A stretch of DNA of 64,000 bases. Source: Buchnera aphidicola (Microlophium carnosum). Its GTDB lineage: Bacteria; Pseudomonadota; Gammaproteobacteria; Enterobacterales; Enterobacteriaceae. Position numbers and translations under genes: made by a program. The notes beneath the pieces were generated by a model. The model ran no database searches. It was not told the DNA's origin and was given only the letters and a program-made list of their open reading frames with translations. This document shows positions 21,460 to 32,209 of the stretch, in pieces. The stretch is taken from contig CP048747.1 of assembly GCA_011752475.1 (NCBI GenBank), positions 248,001 to 312,000 on the forward strand. The letters run 5' to 3'. Each line of letters begins with the position of its first letter. Within the stretch, counting starts at the first letter, position 1.

Positions 21460-22611
21460 ATGAATCAGAATATGAATGAAGAAAAGACAGAAAATCCCAC
21501 CGAGCATCGTATTAGAAAATTTCGAAAAAAAGGACAAACAAAATATTCTAGAGAACTTAATTCTTTATTAATTTTATTAGTTGGATTTATAAATTTATGG
21601 TGGTATAGAGATTTAATTATTTTTAATTTGACTACAGTGATGTCGAATAGTTTTTGTTTTGATAAAATTGATCTTCTAAATCAAAATAATATTTTATTAA
21701 ATATATTTTTATATTTAAAAAATATATTATTTGTTTTTTTTCCATTTTTAATATCTTTGTTAATTGTAAGCACGATACCTCCTATATTGTTTAGTGGTAT
21801 TAAATTGAATTTTAAATCATTAAAATTCAATTTTATAAAATTAAATCCTCTTGAGGGTTTCAAAAGAATATTTTCTTTTCAAATAATAATAGAGTTGTTA
21901 AAAATTATATTAAAATTATTTATAGTTAGCGGTATATCTTTTTGGTATTTATGGGTTTCTTTTTCTAAAATATTATTTTTGAATAATAAGAATTACATAT
22001 CTTCATTATTAGGTGGATGTAATATAATTGCTGTTTGTTGTTTTTTAGTCATACTAGGACTAGTTCCTATCGTGTTTTTTGATGTTATTTGGCAACAATT
22101 TAACTACTATAAAAAATTAAAAATGACTCGTCAAGAAATTAAAGATGAATTAAGAGAAAAAGAAGGAAATCCAAATATTAAAATACGGATTCGTCAAGAA
22201 ATGAAAGCTGCTATGCGTAGAAGAATGATTTCTGATATTCCTAAAGCCGATGTAGTGATAACTAATCCTATACATTATTCAGTTGCACTGAAATATGATG
22301 TAAATAAAATGAATGCACCTAAGGTAATAGCTAAAGGTATAGGTGAAATAGCTATTAAAATACAAAATTTAGCTATCAAAAATAATATCTCTATTATTTC
22401 TGCACCATCATTAGCTCGTTCATTATACCGTTATTCTGAAATAGGACAATATATTCCTGGTCCTCTTTACAAAGCTGTTGCAGAGGTTTTAGCATGGGTT
22501 TGGAAGGTGCGAAAATGGAAAAAAGAAGGGGGAATTTTCCCTGAAAAACCTAGAAATATATTAGTTCCATCAGAATTAACTTTTACAGGAGAACAGAAAC
22601 CTAATGATTAA
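21460..22611 (+). CDS. flhB: Flagellar type III export protein FlhB
   Basis: Inner-membrane component of the flagellar type III secretion gate that controls substrate specificity through self-cleavage. The 383-residue protein (E. coli 382) has the N-terminal TEHRIRKFRKKGQTKYSREL, four membrane helices (about residues 30-215) and a cytosolic C domain. The cleavage motif is N269-P270-I271-H272 rather than the usual NPTH. A second in-frame ATG lies four codons downstream. It overlaps flhA by 8 bp, indicating coupled translation. Confidence 0.96.
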   Translation: MNQNMNEEKTENPTEHRIRKFRKKGQTKYSRELNSLLILLVGFINLWWYRDLIIFNLTTVMSNSFCFDKIDLLNQNNILLNIFLYLKNILFVFFPFLISLLIVSTIPPILFSGIKLNFKSLKFNFIKLNPLEGFKRIFSFQIIIELLKIILKLFIVSGISFWYLWVSFSKILFLNNKNYISSLLGGCNIIAVCCFLVILGLVPIVFFDVIWQQFNYYKKLKMTRQEIKDELREKEGNPNIKIRIRQEMKAAMRRRMISDIPKADVVITNPIHYSVALKYDVNKMNAPKVIAKGIGEIAIKIQNLAIKNNISIISAPSLARSLYRYSEIGQYIPGPLYKAVAEVLAWVWKVRKWKKEGGIFPEKPRNILVPSELTFTGEQKPND

Positions 22612-24691
22612 TTTATCTTCTTTTTTTCGTATCGTAAAAAGTTTGAAAACAACGCAATGGCAAATACTTGCTGGTCCAGTACTTATTTTAATGATTTTAT
22701 CAATGATGGTTTTGCCATTAGCACCCTTCGTCTTGGATATTTTTTTTACTTTTAATATTGCTTTATCAATAATTATTTTACTTGTTTCTATGTTTACTCG
22801 TCATACTTTAGAGTTTACTGCTTTTCCAACAATTTTGCTCTTCTCTACACTATTACGTTTGGCATTAAACGTAGCTTCTACACGTATTATTTTTTTAAGA
22901 GGTCATACTGGAACTGATTCAGCAGGAAGAGTTATTGAATCATTTGGTCATTTTTTAGTTGGTGGAAATTTTGCTATCGGGATAGTTGTATTTGTAATTT
23001 TAGTTATTATTAATTTTATTGTGATTACAAAAGGTGCTAGTAGAATTGCAGAAGTTGGTGCACGATTTATATTAGATGCTATGCCAGGAAAACAAATGGC
23101 AATTGATGCAGATTTAAATGCAGGTTTAATTGGTGAAGAAAAAGCTAAAAAACGTCGTATAAATATAACACAAGAAGCTGATTTTTACGGTTCTATGGAT
23201 GGTGCTAGCAAGTTTGTACGAGGAGATGCAATTGCTGGAATTTTAATCATGATAATTAATATTGTTGGAGGTTTAATTATTGGTCTGATACAACATCATA
23301 TGTTGTTAAATAAAGCTGTAGAAGTCTATACATTATTAACTATTGGAGATGGTTTAGTAGCACAAATTCCAGCTTTAGTTATTTCTACTGCGGCAGGTGT
23401 TATTGTAACGCGTGTTAGTAGCAATCAAAATGTTGGAGAACAAATGGTTAGTCAATTATTTTATAATCCTCAAGTTATTTTATTAAGTGCAATAGTATTA
23501 GGTGTTTTTGGTTTAGTTCCAGGTATGCCAAATATTATATTTTTAGTATTTACAATTTTATTGTTTATTCTTTCTTGGTGGTTATATGAAAAAAAATATG
23601 ACTTGGATAATAATTTTTTAAGTTCTGATAAAAAATATAAAGTAATACATGATTCTATTTCAGAAGCATCTTGGAACGATGTTGAATTAGAAGATCCGAT
23701 TAGAATAGAAATAGGTTATAAATTAACACCTATGACTGATGTCAATCAAAAAGGTGATTTATTAGATAGAATTCGTGTAGTTCGTAAAAAAATAGCTCAA
23801 GAAATTGGATTTTTGCCTCCATTAATACGTGTAAAAAATAATATGAATTTATCAGGAAATATTTATCGTATTTTTATTAAAGGAGTAGAAGTAGGTCAAG
23901 GAAAATGCTTTTATGAACGTTTTATGGCTATTCATTCAGGAAGAGCAATCGAACCCTTGCCTTTTGAAAAAATCTATGAACCTACTTTTGGTTTATCTGG
24001 TTATTGGATTGATGAAGAATTTAAAAATACTGCTCAAAAAAAAGGTTATTCTGTTATAGAATCTAGTGTCGTAATTTCCACGCATTTAAATTTTTTGATT
24101 ACTAATCATATTGATGAATTATTTGGTCGTCAAGAAACCCAACAATTATTAGAACGTGTTAGCATAGAAATGCCTAAATTAACTGAGGATTTAATTCCAA
24201 ATGTAATTAATTTAACAGTTCTTCATAAAGTTCTGAAAAATTTATTGTTAGAACATGTTCCAATACGTGATATGAGAACTATTTTAGAAACGTTGTCAGA
24301 ATGTGCAGATACTCAAAAAGATCCAAATGAATTAACTAGTATTGTGCGTATTTCCTTAAAAAAAGTTTTAATGCAAAAATTATTTGGTCATAATAGCATT
24401 ATCGAAATAATAGGATTAGAATCAAATTTAGAACAATTGTTATTAAATAGTTTACAATCAGGAACTAATACTCTAGAGCCTACTTTGTCTGAAAGTTTAT
24501 TAATAAAAACAAAAGAAGCTATTAAAAAACAATTATCAATAGGTTCTCCTCTTGTGTTATTAGTCAGTCATCCTATTAGATATTTTTTATCTCGATTTTT
24601 ACGTCAAAGTTTTCCAGAATTAACTGTTTTATCTCAATTTGAGATTATAGATATAAAAAAAATAAAAATGACTAATATCATTGGTTCTTAA
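22604..24691 (+). CDS. flhA: Flagellar type III export protein FlhA
   Basis: The nonameric export-gate protein that docks substrates and uses the proton motive force. The 695-residue protein (E. coli 692) has about eight membrane helices in residues 20-330, the FHIPEP signature region (LLRLALNVASTRIIFL, followed by GSMDGASKFVRGDAIAG) and a cytosolic domain from about 345. It follows flhB with an 8-bp overlap. E. coli flhE is absent. With flhB it represents the secretion-like flagellar apparatus known in Buchnera. Confidence 0.97.
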   Translation: MINLSSFFRIVKSLKTTQWQILAGPVLILMILSMMVLPLAPFVLDIFFTFNIALSIIILLVSMFTRHTLEFTAFPTILLFSTLLRLALNVASTRIIFLRGHTGTDSAGRVIESFGHFLVGGNFAIGIVVFVILVIINFIVITKGASRIAEVGARFILDAMPGKQMAIDADLNAGLIGEEKAKKRRINITQEADFYGSMDGASKFVRGDAIAGILIMIINIVGGLIIGLIQHHMLLNKAVEVYTLLTIGDGLVAQIPALVISTAAGVIVTRVSSNQNVGEQMVSQLFYNPQVILLSAIVLGVFGLVPGMPNIIFLVFTILLFILSWWLYEKKYDLDNNFLSSDKKYKVIHDSISEASWNDVELEDPIRIEIGYKLTPMTDVNQKGDLLDRIRVVRKKIAQEIGFLPPLIRVKNNMNLSGNIYRIFIKGVEVGQGKCFYERFMAIHSGRAIEPLPFEKIYEPTFGLSGYWIDEEFKNTAQKKGYSVIESSVVISTHLNFLITNHIDELFGRQETQQLLERVSIEMPKLTEDLIPNVINLTVLHKVLKNLLLEHVPIRDMRTILETLSECADTQKDPNELTSIVRISLKKVLMQKLFGHNSIIEIIGLESNLEQLLLNSLQSGTNTLEPTLSESLLIKTKEAIKKQLSIGSPLVLLVSHPIRYFLSRFLRQSFPELTVLSQFEIIDIKKIKMTNIIGS

Positions 24692-24726
24692 TATAAATAA
24701 AATTATTTTATCCGTATTTTAATATA

Positions 24727-24798
24727 GGCTGGTGTGGTAGTAAGTAGTATTTTTTCGTACTATATTATTTCCTCACCTTGCTAATTTTTTAAAATTAA
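24727..24798 (+). terminator. Imperfect stem-loop with T run after flhA
   Basis: A locally GC-richer stretch can fold with GGTGTGG pairing to CCTCACC (one mismatch) and an inner AGTA/TACT stem around a TTTTTTCG loop. The fold is followed by a T run at about 24793-24798. It lies between the convergent flhA and argS genes and most likely ends the flhBA transcript. The fold was drawn by eye. Confidence 0.4.
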
Positions 24799-24821
24799 TA
24801 ATAATAATAATAAATTATATT

Positions 24822-26546
24822 TTACATTTTCTTAACTGTTTTGATACCAAGCATATTAAGTCCTTTTTTCAACGTTTTAGCTGTTAAAATAGATAATTTA
24901 ATCCTACTTTTACAAATTTTTATTTTTTTAGAAAAAAGTATAGAACAATTTTCATAAAAATTAGAAAAACTTGTTGCAAGCTGATAAAGATATTTACATA
25001 AGATATGAGGTGTTCCCTTTTGAGAAATGAGTAGGATAATTTCTTCAAATTCTAATATTTTAATGGCTAAATTAATTTCGCTTTCTTTTGTTAGAATTAT
25101 TTTTTCTTTTAATTTCTTTATAGGGATAATAGATTTATTTAAAATGGAAATGATTCTTGTATAAGCATATTGAATATAGGGCGCTGTATTGCCTTCAAAA
25201 TTTAGCATTTCGTCCCAATCAAATATATAATTTGTATTTCTATTTTTAGATAAATCTGAATATTTTACTGCGCTAATACCTATTATATTAGCTAATTGGG
25301 TTAGTTTTTTTTTAGATAAATTAGGTTTTTTGTTTTTAATCAAAGATATCGCTCTTTCTGTAGCTTCATTAAGAAGTGCAGAAAGTTTTATGGTATTACC
25401 ATCACGAGTTTTAAATGGACGCTTATTTTTTGATAACATCATTCCAAATGTATGATGTTCTAACAGTAGATCTTGAGATATATATTTAGCTTTTTTAGCA
25501 ATAGTCCATGCTTGCATTAAATGCTGATGTTGACGAGCATCAGTATAATAAATAATACGATTAGCATGTAATACTTGATATCTATATTTAAAACAAGCAA
25601 TATCAGTACTAGAATATAAAAATGCTTTGTCTTTTTTTTGAATGACAACACCCATAGATTCTCCTAATCTATTCTTGAATTCTTTTAAAAAAACAATTAT
25701 AGAGCCGTTTTTTTTAATTGCTATTTTTTTATTTATAAGATCGTGAATAATATCAGGAAGCATTTTATTGTATACACTTTCTCCCATAGTATGACTTTCT
25801 TTTAAAGTGACATTTAGTCTTTTATATATTCTATAATTTTCTGACATTGTAATAGATACTAATTTTTTCCAAATAGAGTGACAATATTTGTCTCTATTTT
25901 GTAACTTTACTACGTATTCTCTAGATTTTTCTGCGAATAATTGATCAATGTCATATTTTTTTTTTGCTTTACAATAAAATTCTTCTAATTGCATAAGAGA
26001 TAAATTGTAATATTTTATTTTTTTATCTTCTAAATATGCAATTAACATGCCAAATTGTGTTCCACAATCACCGATATGATTTGCTCTAATTACGTTATGT
26101 CCTAAGAAATCTAAGATTCTTGCTATAACATCTCCAATAATTGTTGAACGTAAATGTCCAATATGCATTTCCTTGGCAATATTTGGAGAAGAATAATCTA
26201 TTACAATATTTTTCGATTCAGAACGATTAATACCAAGACGAGATGAAATAAAAATTTTTTCTAATTGTTCAGAGAGCCAGTGTTGATTAATAAAAATATT
26301 AATAAAACCTGGTTCAGAAAATGTTACTTCTTTATACATATATTTTTTTTTAATATTAAATATTATTATTTTAGATAGTTCATATGGCTTTAAATTTAAT
26401 ATATTAGCGATTTTTATTAAATTATTGAGTTGATAATGACCTAATTTTGTTTTTTTGTTTAATATTATAATAGGATCATAATTCATCTTGCTAATGTTAA
26501 TTAAAACATTTTTAATATCTTGTTTTATGATATTTTTTAAATTCAT
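24822..26546 (-). CDS. argS: Arginyl-tRNA synthetase
   Basis: Charges tRNA-Arg. A class I synthetase of 574 residues (E. coli 577) with the HIGH motif in KEMHIGHLRSTIIGD (about residues 120-134), preceded by VIDYSSPNIA. As usual for this family no canonical KMSK is seen. The C-terminal DALR anticodon-binding domain includes YLYQLATSFSNFYENC. The start has AAGGA upstream. It is adjacent to flhBA, as in E. coli. Confidence 0.97.
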   Translation of the reverse strand: MNLKNIIKQDIKNVLINISKMNYDPIIILNKKTKLGHYQLNNLIKIANILNLKPYELSKIIIFNIKKKYMYKEVTFSEPGFINIFINQHWLSEQLEKIFISSRLGINRSESKNIVIDYSSPNIAKEMHIGHLRSTIIGDVIARILDFLGHNVIRANHIGDCGTQFGMLIAYLEDKKIKYYNLSLMQLEEFYCKAKKKYDIDQLFAEKSREYVVKLQNRDKYCHSIWKKLVSITMSENYRIYKRLNVTLKESHTMGESVYNKMLPDIIHDLINKKIAIKKNGSIIVFLKEFKNRLGESMGVVIQKKDKAFLYSSTDIACFKYRYQVLHANRIIYYTDARQHQHLMQAWTIAKKAKYISQDLLLEHHTFGMMLSKNKRPFKTRDGNTIKLSALLNEATERAISLIKNKKPNLSKKKLTQLANIIGISAVKYSDLSKNRNTNYIFDWDEMLNFEGNTAPYIQYAYTRIISILNKSIIPIKKLKEKIILTKESEINLAIKILEFEEIILLISQKGTPHILCKYLYQLATSFSNFYENCSILFSKKIKICKSRIKLSILTAKTLKKGLNMLGIKTVKKM

Positions 26547-26753
26547 TATAAAATCCTTCGTTATACTACGTAATATTAAAAGTTTAATTATCTTTAAAAG
26601 ACTAACAAAAATATATATTTTATGATACTTTATATAAAAGTAAATTATAATTTTTTATTCAATATCATTTTTCACTATTTTTTATATCAAGAAATAGAAA
26701 AATTATTTTTTTGTAAAAACAAGAATAAAAACTAAAAATTTTTTATAAAAAGG

Positions 26754-26782
26754 TTGACAACAGATTAAAAAAAATGTAATCT
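26754..26782 (+). promoter_or_regulatory. 16S rRNA promoter (sigma-70 type)
   Basis: A perfect -35 TTGACA (26754-26759) is followed by a 17-bp spacer and TAATCT (26777-26782) as the -10. It lies about 145 bp upstream of the mature 16S 5' end, as expected for an rrn promoter, and no equally good alternative is seen in the leader. Confidence 0.75.
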
Positions 26783-26810
26783 CTTAATCTAAAGTTTCAA
26801 ACATAAACAA

Positions 26811-26822
26811 CGCTCTTTAAAA
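26811..26822 (+). promoter_or_regulatory. boxA-like rRNA antitermination element
   Basis: CGCTCTTTAAAA in the leader closely matches the E. coli rrn boxA (TGCTCTTTA), which is bound by NusB-S10. It lies between the promoter and the 5' arm of the RNase III processing stem, the normal order. Confidence 0.75.
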
Positions 26823-26826
26823 ATAT

Positions 26827-26848
26827 ATTAGATAATCTGTGTGGGCAC
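26827..26848 (+). other. 5' arm of the 16S RNase III processing stem
   Basis: This 22-base segment in the leader is complementary to 28494-28515 after the 16S gene, with a single mismatch. The two arms would form the long stem that RNase III cuts to release pre-16S RNA. RNase III itself (rnc) is encoded in this window. Confidence 0.85.
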
Positions 26849-26926
26849 AGACAATTAAGTACAAAATTTTATTTTTTGTTATTTAAAAATATTCTAAAGA
26901 TTTATTTCTTTAGAAAAAGATTTTTC

Positions 26927-28472
<1,546 letters not shown>

Positions 28473-28493
28473 AAAATATATACTTTTTTGAAA

Positions 28494-28515
28494 GTGCCCA
28501 CACAAATTATCTAAT
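28494..28515 (+). other. 3' arm of the 16S RNase III processing stem
   Basis: Complementary to 26827-26848 over 22 bases with one mismatch. It sits between the 16S 3' end and tRNA-Ile. See the 5' arm entry. Confidence 0.85.
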
Positions 28516-28526
28516 AAAAAATTAGA

Positions 28527-28603
<77 letters not shown>

Positions 28604-28616
28604 TAAAAAATCATCT

Positions 28617-28689
28617 GGGGCTATAGCTCAGCTGGGAGAGCGCCTGCCTTGCACGCAGGAGGTCAGCGGTTCAATCCCGCTTAGCTCCA
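28617..28689 (+). tRNA. tRNA-Ala (TGC), CCA not encoded
   Basis: A 73-nt body with acceptor arms GGGGCTA/TAGCTCC (one G-U pair), anticodon TGC in CTTGCACG, and T stem AGCGG/CCGCT. The discriminator A is at 28689, and the next bases are ACA instead of CCA, so the 3' end must be completed by tRNA nucleotidyltransferase. The last 9 bases of the body overlap the 3' end of the oppositely oriented gloB gene. It is the second spacer tRNA of the truncated rrn operon. Confidence 0.97.
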
Positions 28690-29436
28690 ACAATCTTTCT
28701 TTAACCTCAATCTAACAAATACTTCAAAAGCAGTACAACTGCTCTTTAATCTCATAGCTTTTTTGATGCGATCTTCATTCGTTCTCAAAAATAAATTAAT
28801 TCTTTTTTCAAAAAAAATAGAAGAAGGTAAACTAGATCTTCCAAGTTTTAAGTGTATTTTAATTTGTTCAAAATATAACTTAATGAAGTTGTCATTAGGT
28901 AAAAAAAACATAGAAAATTTTAAATTTGATAAAGTATATTCATGAGAACAACATAAAAGAGTATTGTCTGGAAGAGAAGAAATAATTTTTATAGAATTGT
29001 ACATCTCTAAATATTTATTATTATAAACACGTCCACAACCTCCTGAAAAAAGAGTATCTCCACAAAAAATATATGGATTACTATAATAAGCAACATGACC
29101 TTGGGTATGTCCAGGAGTAAAAAAAACATAAAAGGTTTTATCTAAAATTAAAAGTTTATCTCCTTCAGTTACAATTTTATCAACACCATGTCGTCTTGTT
29201 TCATTAGGTCCAAAAACAGTTATTTTGGGAAAATATTCAATAATTTTCTTCACTCCTCCTGTATGATCAATATGATCATGAGTTAATAAAATAGCTACGG
29301 GAAACCATTTTTTTTTCTTTATTTCTTGTATTATAGGTTTAGATAAACCAGGATCTATAATGATGCAAAAACCGCGAATATCATATAGAATCCAAACATA
29401 GTTATCAAGCAATATAGGTATTTTTTTTAAAATCAT
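28681..29436 (-). CDS. gloB: Hydroxyacylglutathione hydrolase (glyoxalase II)
   Basis: Hydrolyses S-lactoylglutathione in methylglyoxal detoxification. A metallo-beta-lactamase fold protein of 251 residues, the E. coli length, with the dinuclear metal motif THDHIDHTGG near residue 55 and further ligands in FTPGHTQGHVAY and FCGDTLFSGGCGR. The C terminus after LRLKKD (residues CWS and the stop) is read from sequence that also encodes the tRNA-Ala 3' end on the other strand. It is next to rnhA-dnaQ, as in E. coli. Confidence 0.96.
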   Translation of the reverse strand: MILKKIPILLDNYVWILYDIRGFCIIIDPGLSKPIIQEIKKKKWFPVAILLTHDHIDHTGGVKKIIEYFPKITVFGPNETRRHGVDKIVTEGDKLLILDKTFYVFFTPGHTQGHVAYYSNPYIFCGDTLFSGGCGRVYNNKYLEMYNSIKIISSLPDNTLLCCSHEYTLSNLKFSMFFLPNDNFIKLYFEQIKIHLKLGRSSLPSSIFFEKRINLFLRTNEDRIKKAMRLKSSCTAFEVFVRLRLKKDCWS

Positions 29437-29484
29437 AGTTTGTTATTATTACATTTTTTATGAAAGAATTATTTTCATTATTCA

Positions 29485-29952
29485 TTATTTATTATTTTCA
29501 TAGTAAATATCTTTGAATGAAGGATTTTTAGCAGATTGACGTGCTATTATATCACATCTGTCATTTTCTAAGTGACCAATATGAGCTTTAATCCAAAACC
29601 AATTTACATAATGTTTTTTTAGAACTGTATTAATACGTAGCCATAAATCTATATTTTTTACAAGTTTTTTTTTATTGGTTTTCCATTTTTTTTTTTTCCA
29701 TATAGGCATCCAATCAACAATTCCTTTTTTTACATATAAACTATCTGTTGTAATTTCAACAAAGCATGATTGATTAAGAAACTCTAATCCTGATATGACA
29801 GCCATTAATTCCATTCTGTTATTAGTAGTCAAATGAAATCCAGAAGTTAATATTTTTTCATGTGTTTTATAACGTAGTATTACACTGTATCCTCCTGCAC
29901 CAGGATTTCCCAAACAAGATCCATCCGTAAACATTTTAACCATTTTTAACAT
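29485..29952 (-). CDS. rnhA: Ribonuclease HI
   Basis: Cleaves RNA in RNA-DNA hybrids. The 155 residues equal the E. coli length, and all catalytic residues are present: D10 (FTDGSCLGNPG), E48 (NNRMELMAV), D70 (ITTDSLYV), H124 (AHIGHLEND) and D134 (RCDIIA). It is divergent from dnaQ across only 53 bp, the same shared-promoter arrangement as E. coli rnhA/dnaQ. Confidence 0.98.
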   Translation of the reverse strand: MLKMVKMFTDGSCLGNPGAGGYSVILRYKTHEKILTSGFHLTTNNRMELMAVISGLEFLNQSCFVEITTDSLYVKKGIVDWMPIWKKKKWKTNKKKLVKNIDLWLRINTVLKKHYVNWFWIKAHIGHLENDRCDIIARQSAKNPSFKDIYYENNK

Positions 29953-30005
29953 AGTGATAGTTATCCAGAATCATTTTAATTATATTTATATGATTTAAAA
30001 ACATT

Positions 30006-30722
30006 ATGAATAAACAAAGAGTAATTATATTAGATACTGAAACAACAGGTATAAATCAAACTAGTCTCCCCCATATAAATCATAGAATTATAGAAATTGG
30101 AGCTGTAGAAATTATTGGACGTCATTTTACAGGCAATAATTTTCATGTTTATATTCAACCTAACAGGTTGATAGAATCTGGAGCATTAAAAGTTCATGGT
30201 ATTACTAATGATTTTTTATTAGGTAAACCTGTTTTTAAAGATATTGCTAATCAGTTTTTAAATTATATTAAAAATTCTATCGTCGTCATTCATAACGCTT
30301 CATTTGATTTAGGTTTTATAAATCAAGAATTAGAAATATTAGATGAAGAAATAAAAAATATTAATACGATTTGTGCTATTGTTGATACATTAAAAATAGC
30401 GCGGACATTATTTCCTGGAAAAAAAAATACATTAGATGCTTTATGTGCACGTTATAAAATAAATAAATCTCATAGAAATCTACATAGTGCAATGATAGAC
30501 GCTTGTCTTTTAGGTAAATTATATCTTTTAATGACTGGTGGTCAAGAGTCTATGTTTACTGATAATGCAATTAACTATAAAAAAAATCATAAACAATTAA
30601 GAAAAAAAATTAAGAGAACAAATTCTTCTTTAAGAATACTATATCCTACATTAAAAGAAATAGATTTACATAAGAAATATTTACAATATATGAAAGATAA
30701 TAGTACATGTTTATGGTGTTAA
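30006..30722 (+). CDS. dnaQ: DNA polymerase III subunit epsilon (3'-5' proofreading exonuclease)
   Basis: The proofreading subunit of the replicase. The 238-residue protein (E. coli 243) has the Exo I motif ILDTETTG with D10 and E12, Exo II around VVIHNASFDLGFINQEL and Exo III in HRNLHSAMIDACLLG. The C-terminal tail that binds DnaE ends in YMKDNSTCLW. Its retention matters for the mutation rate of a reduced genome. Confidence 0.97.
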   Translation: MNKQRVIILDTETTGINQTSLPHINHRIIEIGAVEIIGRHFTGNNFHVYIQPNRLIESGALKVHGITNDFLLGKPVFKDIANQFLNYIKNSIVVIHNASFDLGFINQELEILDEEIKNINTICAIVDTLKIARTLFPGKKNTLDALCARYKINKSHRNLHSAMIDACLLGKLYLLMTGGQESMFTDNAINYKKNHKQLRKKIKRTNSSLRILYPTLKEIDLHKKYLQYMKDNSTCLWC

Positions 30723-30793
30723 TGCTTAAATAAATATAAAAAAGATCATTGACTGATTTTTTTAAAATATGTACAATATAAAAATACTAACAA

Positions 30794-30867
30794 GGTGCGG
30801 TAGTTCAGTCGGTTAGAATACCGGCCTGTCACGCCGGGGGTCGCGGGTTCGAGTCCCGTCCGCACCG
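30794..30867 (+). tRNA. tRNA-Asp (GTC), CCA not encoded
   Basis: A 74-nt cloverleaf with acceptor arms GGTGCGG/CCGCACC, anticodon GTC in CCTGTCACG, T arm GGGTTCGAGTCCC and discriminator G at 30867. It is followed by AAA rather than CCA. Its position after dnaQ matches aspV of E. coli. Confidence 0.98.
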
Positions 30868-30949
30868 AAAAAATATAAATATATATAAATTGATTATTTG
30901 AGATAAAATATTTAATTTTTTTCCTTTAAAATATTACTAATTTAAAATC

Positions 30950-31531
30950 ATGTATAAAAAAATAATTGTTTCTGAACTTGATTCTGCATTAAAAATATTA
31001 AAAAAATTTCTAGAAGACGATAATCAAATACAAAATATTCAAAATTCAGCTATCTTAATTTCTCAATCATTTAAAAATGGTAAAAAAGTAATATCATGTG
31101 GAAATGGAGGATCACATTGCGATGCATTACATTTTTCAGAAGAATTAACTAGTGTATATAGAAAAAAAAGATCTGGATATCCTGCAATATCTATTTCTGA
31201 TAGCAGTTATATTTCTGCAGTAGGTAATGATTTTGGATATGATCAAGTATTTTCACGTTTTATTGAAAGCGTTGGATGTTTAGGAGATGTACTATTAGCT
31301 ATTTCCACTTCCGGAAATTCTATAAATATAATAAAAGCCATAGAAGAAGCAAAGAAAAAACAAATGAAGGTAATTGTTTTAACAGGAAACAATGGAGGTA
31401 AAATTAAAAAATTATCTGATATAGAAATTTGTATTCCTTATCATGGATATTCAGATCGAATACAAGAAATACATATTAAAATTATTCATATATTAATATT
31501 AATTATTGAAAAAGAAATGCAAAAGAAATAA
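30950..31531 (+). CDS. gmhA: Phosphoheptose isomerase
   Basis: Isomerises sedoheptulose 7-phosphate to D-glycero-D-manno-heptose 7-phosphate, the first step to the heptose of the LPS core. The 193-residue SIS-domain protein (E. coli 192) has [20 protein letters not shown] with the active-site His and Glu, and [15 protein letters not shown]. No other heptose or LPS gene is in the window, so its present role is uncertain. It is next to gpt, as in E. coli. Confidence 0.94.
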   Translation: MYKKIIVSELDSALKILKKFLEDDNQIQNIQNSAILISQSFKNGKKVISCGNGGSHCDALHFSEELTSVYRKKRSGYPAISISDSSYISAVGNDFGYDQVFSRFIESVGCLGDVLLAISTSGNSINIIKAIEEAKKKQMKVIVLTGNNGGKIKKLSDIEICIPYHGYSDRIQEIHIKIIHILILIIEKEMQKK

Positions 31532-31621
31532 TTTTTTTTTCATCACATTAAAATCCTATAATAATTCAAGTTATTTCCACTTTCTAATAAATACTATTTT
31601 ATAGTTTTGGAATTTTTTTTT

Positions 31622-32098
31622 ATGAGTGAGAAATACATTGTTACCTGGGATATGCTTCAAATTCACACTAGAAAACTAGCTAATCGATTACTTAAAAAAA
31701 TATATTCCTGGAATGGAATCATTGCTGTAAGCCGGGGTGGTCTTGTTCCATCAGCTTTACTAGCAAGAGAATTGGGCGTTCGATGCGTCGATACTATATG
31801 TATTGAAAGTTATAATTATGATTGCTTAAATAAAAATAGAAAAATCATTAAAAAAGCAGAAGGTGATGGAGAACAAATTATTGTAATAGATGATCTAGTA
31901 GATACTGGTGGCACTGCAAAAATTATTCGAAATTTATATCCAAAAGCATATTTTGTAACTATTTTTGCGAAACCAATGGGTCGTCTATTAGTTGATGATT
32001 ATATTATAGACGTTCCCCAGAATGTATGGATCGAGCAACCATGGGATATGTCAATTTCTTATATTCCTCCTCTTATTCAAAAATATAAAATCAAATAA
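31622..32098 (+). CDS. gpt: Xanthine-guanine phosphoribosyltransferase
   Basis: Salvages guanine and xanthine to GMP and XMP using PRPP. I start at ATG 31622 ([12 protein letters not shown]), which matches the E. coli N terminus and gives 158 residues (E. coli 152). A TTG five codons upstream (31607) is open but unlikely. The PRPP-binding motif is [14 protein letters not shown]. Purine salvage fits dependence on host nucleobases. Confidence 0.96.
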   Translation: MSEKYIVTWDMLQIHTRKLANRLLKKIYSWNGIIAVSRGGLVPSALLARELGVRCVDTICIESYNYDCLNKNRKIIKKAEGDGEQIIVIDDLVDTGGTAKIIRNLYPKAYFVTIFAKPMGRLLVDDYIIDVPQNVWIEQPWDMSISYIPPLIQKYKIK

Positions 32099-32209
32099 AA
32101 CATCTCAAACAATCATATTGTTTTTCCTACGAAATTTTTTATATAAAAATTTGAAATAAATAAAATTAAAAATTTTTCAAAATAAATACATACTAAAAAG
32201 GATGTTTTT

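Noticed and set aside
24797..24812. A short ATA/AAT microsatellite before argS
   Set aside because: Simple repeats of this size are expected from the base composition.
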